From Aeromicrobium chenweiae (GTDB lineage: Bacteria > Actinomycetota > Actinomycetes > Propionibacteriales > Nocardioidaceae): a stretch of 64,000 bases of DNA. The position numbers were made by a program, and so were the translations under genes. Below are positions 25,704-34,675 of this stretch, one piece after another (the first letter of the stretch is position 1; the number at the start of each line of letters is the position of its first letter). Where the stretch lies: the NCBI RefSeq assembly GCF_003065605.1, contig NZ_CP026952.1, forward strand, positions 2,666,001 to 2,730,000. The letters run 5' to 3'. Below the pieces are notes generated by a model that saw nothing but the letters and a program-made list of their open reading frames with translations, did not search any database and had not been told where the DNA came from.

Positions 25704-26948
25704 GTGACTGGGACCAACTGGGCAGGCAACCTGACGTACCGCGCGACCGTGCTCCACGAACCGTCGTCGATCGACGAGCTGGTCGAGCTCGTCGCGAGGA
25801 CCCCGCGGCTGCGGGCGCTCGGCTCGCGCCACTCGTTCAACGCCATCGCGGACACCGACGCCGCCCAGGTCTCCGTGGGCCGGCTGCCCGTGGTCGTGGA
25901 CGTCGACGAGACGGCCCGCACCGTGACGGTGTCGGCCGGGCTGCGGTACGGCGAGCTCGTCGAACGGCTCGACCAGCAGGGCTGGGCGCTGCCGAACCTC
26001 GCGTCGCTCCCCCACATCTCCGTTGCCGGGGCCGTCGCGACCGGGACCCACGGGTCCGGCGACCGCAACGGCAGCCTGGCCGCGGCCGTCGCCGCGGTCC
26101 AGATGGTCCGCCCCGACGGCACCCTGCACGAGGTACGCCGCGGGGACGCCGACTTCGAGGGGTCCGTCGTCGCGCTCGGCCGCCTCGGAGTCGTCACGTC
26201 GCTCGCGCTGGACGTCGTCCCGGCGTTCGAGGTGCGCCAGGACGTCTTCGAGCACCTGCCGTGGGCGCAGGTCGAGGAGCACTTCGACGAGGTCACCTCG
26301 GCGGCGTACAGCGTCAGCATGTTCACCGACTGGAGCGAGACCGGCCCGCACCAGGTCTGGCTCAAGTCACGCGCGGACCAGCAGGCGGCCCCGACCGAGC
26401 TGTTCGGCGCGACACCTGCCGCCGAGGGCGTCCACCCCCTGCCCGGCATCTCCGCCGAGTTCACGACGCAGCAGCTGGGCCGGTCCGGCCGGTGGTGGGA
26501 CCGCCTGCCGCACTTCCGTCTCGGCTACACGCCCAGTGACGGTGACGAGCTGCAGAGCGAGTTCCTCGTCCCCCGCGCCCACGCGCTGGAGGCGATCGCC
26601 GCGGTCCGCGCGCTGGCGCCGCAGGTGCAGCGGCTCCTGCTGGTGTCGGAGATCCGCACGATCGCCGGCGACGACCTGTGGCTGAGCCCGGCCCACAGCA
26701 CCGACTGCGTCGCGCTGCACTTCACGTGGCGTCTCGACGTCCCGGCCGTCACCGCGTTCCTGCCGACGCTCGACGACGCGCTCGCCCCGTTCGCGGCCCG
26801 TCCGCACTGGGGCAAGGTGTTCGAGACGACCCCCGAGCGACTGCTGGCGGCGTACCCCCGGCTGCCCGACTTCCGCGATCTCGTCGACAAGGCCGACCCC
26901 GAGCGCAAGCTCGCCAACGAGCTGACCGAGTCCTGGCTCAGGCCCTGA
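25704..26948 (+). CDS. aldO: Alditol oxidase (FAD-linked, VAO family)
   Basis: 414 residues, closely like the Streptomyces alditol oxidase of 418. It oxidises terminal hydroxyls of sugar alcohols (xylitol, sorbitol) to aldoses, passing electrons to oxygen. H43 in GSRHSFN is the residue that binds FAD covalently. Other matches: SLPHISVAGAVATGTHGSG in the FAD domain, AAYSVSMFTDW, SEIRTIAGDDLWLSPA and RPHWGKVF in the substrate domain. Start is the GTG aligning with AldO (NWAGN follows); CACACT precedes it by 6 nt. Its stop overlaps the convergent transporter gene by 11 bp. Confidence 0.95.
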   Translation: MTGTNWAGNLTYRATVLHEPSSIDELVELVARTPRLRALGSRHSFNAIADTDAAQVSVGRLPVVVDVDETARTVTVSAGLRYGELVERLDQQGWALPNLASLPHISVAGAVATGTHGSGDRNGSLAAAVAAVQMVRPDGTLHEVRRGDADFEGSVVALGRLGVVTSLALDVVPAFEVRQDVFEHLPWAQVEEHFDEVTSAAYSVSMFTDWSETGPHQVWLKSRADQQAAPTELFGATPAAEGVHPLPGISAEFTTQQLGRSGRWWDRLPHFRLGYTPSDGDELQSEFLVPRAHALEAIAAVRALAPQVQRLLLVSEIRTIAGDDLWLSPAHSTDCVALHFTWRLDVPAVTAFLPTLDDALAPFAARPHWGKVFETTPERLLAAYPRLPDFRDLVDKADPERKLANELTESWLRP

Positions 26949-27801
26949 CGACCGCCCGGCGGCGCGACAGGGCGTACCCCCACGCGCCGGCGAGCACGAA
27001 CATGAAGATCGAGTAGACCGCCGCCGGGACCGAGATCGCGGTGCTGTCGAGGACCTCGACGGCGATGTAGATCGCCAGGGTGGCGTTGTGGACCCCGATC
27101 TCCATCGACGACGCGATCGCCTGGGCCTCGGTCACGCCCAGCGCCTTCGGGACGACGTACCCGACGACCAGGCTGATCGCGCAGAACAGGCCCGTCGCGA
27201 GCCCGACGTCGCCGAAGTACTCGCCGATCTTGTCCCGCTGGTCGACGATGATGCCGAGGACGAGCACCGCGAGGATCACCGCCGACCCGATCCGCACGGG
27301 CTTGTCGGCCCGCGCCGCGACGTCGGGCCTGCGCGAGCGCACGAGCATGCCGAGCAGCACCGGCAGCAGGACCACCGCGAACACCTCGACCACCTTCGAG
27401 AACTGCAGCGACACCGAGTCCTGGCGGTCGAAGTACCTGATTGCGAGGTTCGCGATGACCGGCAGGGTGAAGATCGCGACGATCGAGTTGATCGCGGTGA
27501 GGGTGACGTTGAGCGCCACGTCCCCGTGGAACAGGTGGCTGAACAGATTGGCGCTCGTGCCGCCGGGTGACGCCGCGAGCAGCAGCATCCCGATGCCGAG
27601 CAGCGGCGGCAGGTCCAGCACCACGACGAGACCGAAGCAGATCGCCGGCAGCAGGAGCAGCTGGCACGCCAAGGCGATCACGACCGCGCGGGGGTGCTGG
27701 CGGACCCGCCGGAAGTCCGCGATCGTCAGCGACAGGCCGAGACCGAACATGATGATGCCGAGCGCGACCGGCAGGCCGAGGGTGGTGAGCGGCGAGTCCA
27801 T
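26938..27801 (-). CDS. Bile acid:sodium symporter family (BASS) transporter
   Basis: 287 residues with about nine membrane helices. Family features: LLAASPGGTSANLFSHLFHGDVALNVTLTAINS (the Asn/Ser/Thr-rich crossover of BASS carriers) and SSMEIGVHNATLAI near 240, the second crossover. These proteins take up organic anions, often with sodium; the substrate is not known. TAGGGT stands 6 nt before the ATG. Its neighbour is alditol oxidase, but no functional link is evident. Confidence 0.9.
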   Translation of the reverse strand: MDSPLTTLGLPVALGIIMFGLGLSLTIADFRRVRQHPRAVVIALACQLLLLPAICFGLVVVLDLPPLLGIGMLLLAASPGGTSANLFSHLFHGDVALNVTLTAINSIVAIFTLPVIANLAIRYFDRQDSVSLQFSKVVEVFAVVLLPVLLGMLVRSRRPDVAARADKPVRIGSAVILAVLVLGIIVDQRDKIGEYFGDVGLATGLFCAISLVVGYVVPKALGVTEAQAIASSMEIGVHNATLAIYIAVEVLDSTAISVPAAVYSIFMFVLAGAWGYALSRRRAVVRA

Positions 27802-27901
27802 CCGGACACCCTAGACGTGACGCTGGTCACATCGTTGCGTGTGGGAACTATCACTGTGGCGTCGCGGGCGAGATCCCGTTCCCGAGGCGCAGACTGGAGG
27901 A

Positions 27902-28639
27902 GTGAGCACGTTCGATCCGGTCGCGCCGCAGCTGGCCGGGCCCCGCCTCCTGCGCCAGGACTGGACCCGGCTGACGTTCATCCACTGGGCGGTCGACCCG
28001 GAGCGGGTCGCGCACCTGCTCCCGCCCGGCACCCGCCCCGACACGCTGGACGGGGCGACGTACGTCGGGCTGATCCCGTTCGAGATGCGGGCCGCCGGCT
28101 TCGGCCGCGGTCCGGCCGTCCCCTACTTCGGAGACTTCGCCGAGACCAACGTCCGGCTCTACACCGTGGACGACGAGGGCCACCGGGGCATCGTGTTCCG
28201 CTCCCTGGAGACCAGCAGACTGCTGGTCGTCCTCACTGCCAGGATCGCGTCCGCGACGCCGTACATGTGGGCCCGGATGCGCATCCGGCAGGACGGCGAC
28301 CGCATCGAGTACGTCACGCGGCGGCGCTGGCCGGGCCCCCGCGGCGTCGGCGGACGGATCGTCGCCACGCTCGGCGACCCCATCGAGCGGCCCTCCGCGC
28401 TCGAGGAGTTCGTCACCGCCCGGTTCGGCCTGCACACGCGCTACCTCGGACGGACCGTGTGGATCCCCAACCACCACGTGCCGTGGTCACTGCGAGAGGC
28501 GACGCTCGACGTGCTCGACGACAACCTGGTCGCGGCCGCTGGTGTGCCGGGACTCGCGCTCAGGCAACCGGACTCCGTGGTCCACGCCGACCGGGTGCAC
28601 ACCGAGTTCAGGACGGCGTCGGTGATCCGGAGTCGATGA
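27902..28639 (+). CDS. DUF2071 (YqjF-like) protein
   Basis: 245 residues. Family features: LLRQDWTRLTFIHWAVDPERVAHLLPPG at the N-terminus, YVGLIPFEMRA, PYFGDFAETNVRLYTVDDEGHRGIVFRSLET and the C-terminal DSVVHADRVHTEF. Structures in this family have an acetoacetate-decarboxylase-like fold; no activity is established. Start uncertain: GTG at 27902 directly follows GGAGGA with too little spacing, and a GTG at 27839 is in frame. The 3' end overlaps the cupin gene on the other strand by 32 bp. Confidence 0.8.
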   Translation: MSTFDPVAPQLAGPRLLRQDWTRLTFIHWAVDPERVAHLLPPGTRPDTLDGATYVGLIPFEMRAAGFGRGPAVPYFGDFAETNVRLYTVDDEGHRGIVFRSLETSRLLVVLTARIASATPYMWARMRIRQDGDRIEYVTRRRWPGPRGVGGRIVATLGDPIERPSALEEFVTARFGLHTRYLGRTVWIPNHHVPWSLREATLDVLDDNLVAAAGVPGLALRQPDSVVHADRVHTEFRTASVIRSR

Positions 28640-29051
28640 GCTCGAAGTCGTCGAAGCTGAAGCCGGGCGAGACCAGGCAGCTCACCAGCGCGTCCGACGT
28701 CGTCGCGCGCGTGCGCTGCCAGACACCCGCCGGCACCAGCGCCTGCGACAGCTCCCCGGCGGCCAGGTCAAGCCCCACGACGTACGACTCCGCGTCGCCC
28801 GGCGCCTCCCCGTCACCGCCCAGCTCCAGCCGCACGGAGCCGAGCTGAGCGATCCACTGCTCGTCGGAAGCGACCCGGTGCCAGGCCGAGGACTCCCCCG
28901 CCGGCAGCAGGAAGTGGATCAGTGACGCGGTGGGCCTGACCCGCCCGTCGGGCAGGGTGACCTCGACCGGTGAGGCCCAGGTGCGCCGGTACCAACCGCC
29001 CTCGGGATGGGGCTGCAGGTCCAGCGCGTCGGCCAGCGGCGGACGGGTCAC
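28608..29051 (-). CDS. Cupin-domain protein (DUF985 type)
   Basis: 147 residues of the DUF985 cupin group: LQPHPEGGWYRRTW near the start, SLIHFLLPAGESSAWHRVASDEQWIAQLG (first cupin motif with His and Glu) and LVSCLVSPGFSFDDFELID at the end. A small beta-barrel, perhaps metal-binding; function unknown. GTG start overlaps the stop of the phosphotransferase gene by 4 bp, so the two are coupled. Confidence 0.85.
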   Translation of the reverse strand: MTRPPLADALDLQPHPEGGWYRRTWASPVEVTLPDGRVRPTASLIHFLLPAGESSAWHRVASDEQWIAQLGSVRLELGGDGEAPGDAESYVVGLDLAAGELSQALVPAGVWQRTRATTSDALVSCLVSPGFSFDDFELIDSGSPTPS

Positions 29052-29818
29052 AGGGCGGCTTCGATGGCCGGGATGCGCTCGCGGAACGCGGCGACCCGGT
29101 CGCGGGTGCGCTGGGGCTCGCCGACCTTCGCCAGGTTGATGTACCCCTGGTCCCCGCGCGCCTGGCCGGCCTCGATCCGGGCGGCGGCCTCCGTCATCCG
29201 CTCGACCACGGCGTCGAGGACCGTCATCGGCCCCCACTCGCCGTACGCGTCCACGAGCAGGTCCAGCCGTCGCGCGACGTCCTCGACCGGGATCTCCCGG
29301 TAGAGCGGGATGCCGGTCCAGGCGAGGAACGCGAGGTCGTCGATCGCGCGTCCCGGCCCCGCCATGTCCCAGTCGATCATCGCGACGAAGTGGCCGCCCT
29401 GGATGATCCAGTTGTACGCACCGGGATCGTTGTGGCAGATGATCTGGCCGGGTCCGAGCTCGGCCTCCCCGCCACGCCAGGTCCGCGGACCCTCGGGACG
29501 GAACCCGTCGACGATGTCGTGGAAGTCGCGCAGCCAGGCCACCGCCTCCTCGAGCACCGTGTCCAGGACGACCTCGCGGTCGATCGGCACGCCACGGCCC
29601 TCGACGTACTCGAGCACCTCGCGGCCCTCGTCGTCGAGGCCGTGCAGCGCCGGCATGCCGCGCAGGCCGTTGTCCTGCAGGTACGTCAGGAGCTCGTGGA
29701 CCGCCGGGGTCCACGGACCGGTGGGGCGGCGCACGGTGCGGCCGACGCGGGTGGCGCCTCCGACGGCGCCGGGGAGATGTTCGGTGTCGTCCTCTGGCAC
29801 GCTTTCATCGTGGCACAT
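29048..29818 (-). CDS. Aminoglycoside phosphotransferase-fold kinase
   Basis: 256 residues if started at ATG 29818; GTG at 29800 is an alternative. The kinase-like core is visible: ICHNDPGAYNWI (catalytic Asp and Asn, Brenner motif) and VAMIDWDMAGPG (metal-binding Asp). The N-lobe is short. Members phosphorylate small molecules such as choline, sugars or antibiotics; nothing here identifies the substrate. The gene starts in a zone overlapping the divergent YibE/F gene, and its stop is coupled to the cupin gene. Confidence 0.85.
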   Translation of the reverse strand: MCHDESVPEDDTEHLPGAVGGATRVGRTVRRPTGPWTPAVHELLTYLQDNGLRGMPALHGLDDEGREVLEYVEGRGVPIDREVVLDTVLEEAVAWLRDFHDIVDGFRPEGPRTWRGGEAELGPGQIICHNDPGAYNWIIQGGHFVAMIDWDMAGPGRAIDDLAFLAWTGIPLYREIPVEDVARRLDLLVDAYGEWGPMTVLDAVVERMTEAAARIEAGQARGDQGYINLAKVGEPQRTRDRVAAFRERIPAIEAAL

Positions 29819-31075
29819 TCTCACGCGCACCTGACTCCCGACCACGGCCCACCGCGCCGGCAGCTCTCGATCGTCCTGGGGGCCGTCGTCCTGGCGATCG
29901 CCGTCGTGGCCGTGACCGCGATGGTCGCCCTCTGGCCGGACTCCGATCAGGTTCCGCGCGACCAGAACCCGTACGGTGCCGAGGGCGTCAGCACCATCAA
30001 CGCCACCGTGACGAAGGTCGACCCGTTCAACTGCAACAGCGGCGGCGAGGGGCCTGACGGCACCGTCGAGGTGGCCGGCGACTGCGCCCACGTGACGGCG
30101 TCGGTCGACGGTGAGGGCAAGGCCACGTTCGACCTCGACGCGTCCCGCTACCGGGCCGGCATCGATCCTGGCGACGACATCCAGCTCATCCGCATCGAGC
30201 CCGAGGGCCAGCCCGCGTCGTACGAGTTCCTGGAGTTCCGCCGCGGCGCCCCGCTGACGGCCCTCGCAGCGATCTTCGCGGTGCTCGTGGTCGTGGTCGC
30301 CCGCTGGCGCGGCCTGTTCGCGCTGGTCGGCATCGGCGTCACGCTGCTGGCGCTCACCAAGTTCATGCTGCCCGCGTTCCTCGCCGGCGAGTCGCCGTTG
30401 CTGGTCGCGATCGTCGGGTCGACCGTGATCATGATCGTGGTGCTCTACCTCGCGCACGGCATCTCGATCAGGACGACGTCCGCGCTGTTCGGGACGCTGG
30501 TCGGCATCGCGGCGACCGCACTGATCGGGGTCGCCGCGACCGGGTGGACGCAGCTGAGCGGCATCGGGTCCGAGGACGACCAGCGGCTCATCGCCACCGT
30601 GCCGAACATCTCGCTGTCGAGCATCGTCGCCGGGACGATGGTCATCGCCGGGCTCGGCGTGCTCAACGACGTCACGGTCACGCAGGCCAGCGCGGTGTGG
30701 GAGATGCGAGCGCTGCAGCCGGCCGCCCGTGGCGGCGCCCTGTTCGCGTCCGCGATGCGCATCGGCCGCGACCACATCGCGTCCAGCGTCTACACGCTGG
30801 TGTTCGCGTACGCCGGATCGGCCATGACGGTCCTGCTGCTCGCCACGGCGTACCAACGCGGCCTCGCGGACATCGCGACGACCGAGGAGATCGGCCAGGA
30901 GATCGTCCGCACGCTCGTCGGCGCGATCGGGCTCGTGCTGGCCGTCCCGATCACGACGCTGTTCGCGGTGTGGCTGGCCCCGCCGCGGATCGACGAGGAG
31001 CCGGCCGCGACGGTGGGCGACCAGCCCGCTGCCGTCCCGCCGCAGGGAGCCCACGCCGGGCCGCGGGGCCGCTGA
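29810..31075 (+). CDS. YibE/F family membrane protein
   Basis: 421 residues. A histidine-containing N-terminus and first helix (about 18-40) lead into a soluble extracytoplasmic part (50-135) with a Cys pair (NCNSGGEG...GDCAHV). Seven or so helices follow (about 145-395), with the YibE/F signatures IFAVLVVVVARWRGLFALVG, NISLSSIVAGTMVIAGLGVLNDVTVTQASAVWE and RIGRDHIASSVYTLVFAYAG. The family is proposed to be a membrane transporter; substrate unknown. GTG start preferred; ATG at 29777 is also in frame. Confidence 0.85.
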   Translation: MAHSHAHLTPDHGPPRRQLSIVLGAVVLAIAVVAVTAMVALWPDSDQVPRDQNPYGAEGVSTINATVTKVDPFNCNSGGEGPDGTVEVAGDCAHVTASVDGEGKATFDLDASRYRAGIDPGDDIQLIRIEPEGQPASYEFLEFRRGAPLTALAAIFAVLVVVVARWRGLFALVGIGVTLLALTKFMLPAFLAGESPLLVAIVGSTVIMIVVLYLAHGISIRTTSALFGTLVGIAATALIGVAATGWTQLSGIGSEDDQRLIATVPNISLSSIVAGTMVIAGLGVLNDVTVTQASAVWEMRALQPAARGGALFASAMRIGRDHIASSVYTLVFAYAGSAMTVLLLATAYQRGLADIATTEEIGQEIVRTLVGAIGLVLAVPITTLFAVWLAPPRIDEEPAATVGDQPAAVPPQGAHAGPRGR

Positions 31076-31378
31076 GCAGACATCTGGCCGCCTTTCGGGA
31101 CGATGCACCACCCGACGGGGTAACATGGAGCCAGCACTGAATCGCAGCTACCGTCGCTCCTCGAGCGACATTGACTGCTCAGGACCGTGACGCGACGCCC
31201 CGTTCCACCAGCGCCTCGCCGTATGACCACTGCTCGCCGGCCAGCTCCTCGGCGGGCACCGCGGTGAGTCGCATCTCGGAGAGGCCACGCCGCTCCGACC
31301 GCCGTCGTCACGAGTCCACGAGCAGATCCGGTACCGCGACACGCCCGGCACCCGCCCGGCTCTCCCCAGGAGGAACCC
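31076..31378 (+). promoter_or_regulatory. Long structured leader of the SNF2-type ATPase gene
   Basis: 303 bp without a gene. TAACAT (31121-31126) is a plausible -10, which would give about 245 nt of untranslated leader. It contains a perfect GTCGCT/AGCGAC hairpin with a 5-nt loop (31153-31169) and a 21-codon frame (31125-31190) with only a weak ribosome site. The leader ends in AGGAGG, 6 nt before a TTG start. No known riboswitch class was recognised. Confidence 0.35.
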
Positions 31379-33499
31379 TTGGCTCGACGAGGCCAGCGCC
31401 AGTCCGGATCGACCCGGACGGCCACCCGCCAGCGCACTGCCCGACCCCTCGAGAAGGGCGACATCATCCGCGTCCTCGCGCGGGCCGTCCGCGAGGTCGA
31501 GGCGAAGGCCCAGCGCGGGCCGCTGTCACCGTCGGGCCGGACCAAGTTCCAGGTCGTCGCCGTGCTCGTCCGCGAGGAGCGCAACCGGGTCAAGGCCGAC
31601 AAGACCATGACCGAGGCGCACCGCGCCGAGCAGCTCAAGCGCCTCGACGGCGTCGCCACGATCCTGGCCCAGACCGTCGCGCTCGACCCCACGGTCTACC
31701 CGCTGCTCGACGAGCACGCGGTCTTCACCGACGCCGCCGACACGCTGCGCACCGAGATGCTGCACGCCGCGGGCATCGAGCAGGCGGAGGAGGAGGCGTC
31801 CGACGAGCCCTCGACACCGGCGGCCGCCGAGCGCCGGATCGTCCCGCAGTCCGTGATCGCCCGCCAGCTGGCGAACCCCTTCCTCGCACCTGACTTCTCC
31901 GCGGTCGAGCAGCGCCACTCCGGTCCCAAGCGGCTCTCCACGTGGGAGCTGCTCGGACCGCTGTTCCGTGCCTTCGAGTACGGCGGCGCGTCCTCGTGCA
32001 TGCCGCTGCCCGAGCCCGGCTTCCTGATGACGCCCGGCGGCCTCGAGCTGATGCCGCACCAGGCGCAGGTCGTGGCGTCCGCGGCCGAGGGCCACCGCAC
32101 GTTCCTGCTGGCCGACGAGCCCGGCCTGGGCAAGACCGCCCAGGCGCTCATGGCCGCGCACGCCGCCGACGCGTACCCGCTGCTGGTCGTCGTGCCGAAC
32201 GTCGTCAAGACCAACTGGGCCCGCGAGGCCGAGATCTGGACGCCGAACCGCAAGGCCACGGTCATCCAGGGCGACGGCGACTCGATCGACGGCTTCGCCG
32301 ACATCGTGATCGTCAACTACGAGGTGCTGGATCGGCACGTCGGCTGGCTCGGCGACTTCGGCTTCCGCGGCATGGTGGTCGACGAGGCGCACTTCATCAA
32401 GAACAAGTCCTCGCAGCGCTCCAAGCACGCCCTGGAGCTGTCCGAGCGGATCCGCTCCCGGACGGCCCGGCCGCTGCTCATGGCCCTGACCGGCACCCCG
32501 CTCATCAACGACATCGAGGACTTCCGGGCGATCTGGCAGTTCCTGGGCTGGATCGACGACAAGAAGCCCCTCGCCGAGCTGATGGACAAGCTGGAGGAGA
32601 CCGGGCTGACCCCCGCGGACGCCGGCTTCTACTCCGCCGCCCGCAGCAGCGTCATCAGCATGGGCATCGTGCGACGCCGCAAGGTCGACGTGGCCGCCGA
32701 CATCCCCGCCCGTCGCATCGCCGACCTCCCGGTCGAGCTCGACGACGCGGTCGGGCGCTCGATCCGCGACTCCGAGCGCGAGCTCGCCCGCCGCCTGGTC
32801 GCGCGCTACGACACGGCGCTCGAGACGCGGACGTCCCGCGCGAAGGTCGACGGCATCGACCACGAGCTGGTCCGCAGCGTCGCCCGCTGGGAGCGCGAGG
32901 ACAGCGACGACGAGAAGACCGGCGAGAACGTGTTCGGCATGATGCGGCGCATCGGCCAGGCCAAGGCAGGCCTCGCCGCCGACTACGCCGCGCAGCTGGC
33001 CCGCAACGTGGGCAAGGTCGTCTTCTTCGCCAAGCACATCGACGTCATGGACGTGGCCGAGGAGACGTTCGCCAAGCGCGGCATCCGCTACTCCTCGATC
33101 CGCGGCGACCAGAGCCCGAAGGTGCGCCAGCAGAACATCGACGCGTTCGTGAACGACGAGGACGTCGAGATCGTGGTGTGCTCGCTGACCGCGGCCGGTG
33201 TCGGCCTCAACCTGCAGGTGGCGTCCAACGTCGTCCTGGCCGAGCTGTCGTGGACCGACGCGGAGCAGACGCAGGCCATCGACCGCGTCCACCGCATCGG
33301 CCAGGAGGAGCCCGTCACGGCGTGGCGGATCATCGCCGCGCACACGATCGACGGCAAGATCGCCGAGCTGATCGACAGCAAGGCCGGCCTCGCCGCCCGT
33401 GCCCTGGACGGCTCGGACGAAGAGGTCTCCTCGTCGGCCGACATCCAGCTCGAGGCGCTGGTCGCGCTCCTCACCGACGCCCTCGAGGCCCGCGCCTGA
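31379..33499 (+). CDS. SNF2-type DEAD/DEAH helicase-like ATPase
   Basis: 706 residues. An N-terminal helical region (25-180) of unknown type precedes the two RecA lobes. Lobe 1: motif I ADEPGLGKT (245-253), motif II DEAH (335-338), motif III LTGTP. Lobe 2: VVFFAKHIDVMD, SLTAAGVGLNLQVAS and QAIDRVHRIGQ (motifs V and VI), as in SNF2 translocases. It should move on double-stranded DNA and remodel DNA-protein complexes. The rare TTG start is supported by AGGAGG 6 nt upstream and by lack of a better start. Its stop codon is the first part of a strong terminator stem. Confidence 0.9.
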   Translation: MARRGQRQSGSTRTATRQRTARPLEKGDIIRVLARAVREVEAKAQRGPLSPSGRTKFQVVAVLVREERNRVKADKTMTEAHRAEQLKRLDGVATILAQTVALDPTVYPLLDEHAVFTDAADTLRTEMLHAAGIEQAEEEASDEPSTPAAAERRIVPQSVIARQLANPFLAPDFSAVEQRHSGPKRLSTWELLGPLFRAFEYGGASSCMPLPEPGFLMTPGGLELMPHQAQVVASAAEGHRTFLLADEPGLGKTAQALMAAHAADAYPLLVVVPNVVKTNWAREAEIWTPNRKATVIQGDGDSIDGFADIVIVNYEVLDRHVGWLGDFGFRGMVVDEAHFIKNKSSQRSKHALELSERIRSRTARPLLMALTGTPLINDIEDFRAIWQFLGWIDDKKPLAELMDKLEETGLTPADAGFYSAARSSVISMGIVRRRKVDVAADIPARRIADLPVELDDAVGRSIRDSERELARRLVARYDTALETRTSRAKVDGIDHELVRSVARWEREDSDDEKTGENVFGMMRRIGQAKAGLAADYAAQLARNVGKVVFFAKHIDVMDVAEETFAKRGIRYSSIRGDQSPKVRQQNIDAFVNDEDVEIVVCSLTAAGVGLNLQVASNVVLAELSWTDAEQTQAIDRVHRIGQEEPVTAWRIIAAHTIDGKIAELIDSKAGLAARALDGSDEEVSSSADIQLEALVALLTDALEARA

Positions 33500-33543
33500 C
33501 GTCATCCCGCGCGCAGCGTACGCGCTACGCGCGGGATGACGTC
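33498..33543. terminator. Bidirectional terminator / palindromic element
   Basis: A 16-bp perfect stem (GACGTCATCCCGCGCG and its complement) continues, after one C/A mismatch, into a 4-bp stem closing a TACG tetraloop. It starts inside the ATPase stop codon and ends 5 bp before the stop of the convergent acidic-protein gene, so it can serve both. Confidence 0.75.
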
Positions 33544-33548
33544 GTGGG

Positions 33549-33743
33549 TCACTCTCCGCCCAGGACGCCGCCGTCATCGTCCTGGTCGGGGCCGGCCTCG
33601 GCGGCCAGGTCGCCGGGGCGTCCCTCGCCGGTGTCGCTGGAGTCCTCGGGCGCAGCCGGGACGGGTCCGGGGTTGGCCAGCTGCCCGTCCTCGTCGGCGG
33701 TGGTGTCGTCGGTGTCGTTACGTGCGTGCGTGGGGTCAGTCAT
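33549..33743 (-). CDS. Small acidic, disordered protein
   Basis: 64 residues, rich in Asp, Glu, Gly, Pro and Thr, with no hydrophobic core; predicted unstructured. The ATG at 33743 opens MTDPTHARNDTDD. No family recognised. It sits between two well-defined genes and ends at the shared terminator, and its composition differs from random antisense frames, which supports it being real. Confidence 0.5.
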   Translation of the reverse strand: MTDPTHARNDTDDTTADEDGQLANPGPVPAAPEDSSDTGEGRPGDLAAEAGPDQDDDGGVLGGE

Positions 33744-33789
33744 GACGCTGATGTACCCCAGGGCCGTTCGGCTGAACCTGCGCAGCGGC

Positions 33790-34248
33790 TCAGACCGCCG
33801 ACGTCATCGCCTCGAGCATGCCCTTGGTGGCGAGCTCGTCGGCCAGCTCGTTGTCGGCGACACCCGAGTGCCCCTTGACCCAGAACCACTCCACGTCGTG
33901 CCGCTCGCACGCGGCCTGGAGCCGCTGCCACAGGTCGACGTTCTTGACCGGCTGCTTGGCCGCGGTGCGCCAGCCGTTGCGCTCCCAACCGGCGACCCAC
34001 TGGGTGATGCCGCTGCGGACGTACGTGCTGTCGGTGTGCAGGTGGACGATCACCGGCCGGGTCAGCGCCTCCAGCGCCATGATCGGCGCGGTCAGCTCCA
34101 TGCGGTTGTTCGTCGTCGAGGTGGGCTCGCCGCCGAACATCTCGCGGACGTGGTCGCCCTGCCGCAGCAGGGCACCCCATCCGCCGGGCCCAGGGTTGGG
34201 GGTGCAGCCGCCGTCGGTGTGGATGATGACCGGTAGTTCGTCGTTCAC
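33790..34248 (-). CDS. rnhA: Ribonuclease HI
   Basis: 152 residues, standard for RNase HI, which cuts the RNA strand of RNA-DNA hybrids. Catalytic acids are visible: Asp in [15 protein letters not shown], Glu in NNRMELTA, Asp in [11 protein letters not shown], and the C-terminal acidic site in NELADELA with His in [12 protein letters not shown] at 34248 gives the normal N-terminus; CAGGAT stands 6 nt upstream. A longer upstream frame adds residues unlike the family. Divergent from the HNH gene. Confidence 0.95.
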   Translation of the reverse strand: MNDELPVIIHTDGGCTPNPGPGGWGALLRQGDHVREMFGGEPTSTTNNRMELTAPIMALEALTRPVIVHLHTDSTYVRSGITQWVAGWERNGWRTAAKQPVKNVDLWQRLQAACERHDVEWFWVKGHSGVADNELADELATKGMLEAMTSAV

Positions 34249-34307
34249 CGGTCCATCCTGCCGCGGCGGTCCCGCTCGCCGGCGCTCCCCCGCCGTACGA
34301 TCGGCGT

Positions 34308-34652
34308 GTGCCATCTCGCAGTCGGACCGCCAGGTACGCCCGACGCCGCCAACGCCGGATGGCCGCGGTCGACCACGACCTCACCGACGAGCAGTGGGCC
34401 GCGCTCACGTCCGCCTGGGGCGGGTGCGCGTACTGCGGGGCCGAGGGGGCGAAGCTGCAGAAGGACTGCATGCTGCCGATCTCGCGCGGCGGTCGCTACA
34501 CGCTCACGAACGTCGTGCCGGCCTGCGCCTCGTGCAACGCCAGCAAGTGGAACCTCGAGGTCACGAGCTGGCTGCGCCGCAAGAAGCTGGACGAGGGCAG
34601 GTTTTTGCTGCGCCAGGTCGAGATCCTGCGTGCGGTGACCGCTGCCGGCTGA
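34308..34652 (+). CDS. Small HNH endonuclease-like protein
   Basis: 114 residues. A basic N-terminus (1-18) precedes an HNH-type zinc-supported fold: [10 protein letters not shown] (CxxC), [30 protein letters not shown] (metal/catalytic region and second CxxC). The first His of HNH is replaced: the usual DH is DC, with M-L-P-I-S following. GTG start is supported by TACGAT exactly 6 nt upstream. Probably a DNA-binding nuclease; substrate unknown. Confidence 0.8.
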   Translation: MPSRSRTARYARRRQRRMAAVDHDLTDEQWAALTSAWGGCAYCGAEGAKLQKDCMLPISRGGRYTLTNVVPACASCNASKWNLEVTSWLRRKKLDEGRFLLRQVEILRAVTAAG

Positions 34653-34675
34653 GCGGCCGACGGGGTCCTACTCTC

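Noticed and set aside
31125..31190. 21-codon upstream frame in the ATPase leader as a true gene
   Set aside because: Weak ribosome site and no conservation evidence; kept only as part of the leader description.
31526..33577. 683-codon minus-strand open frame opposite the SNF2 ATPase
   Set aside because: Mirror frame; all helicase motifs are on the plus strand.
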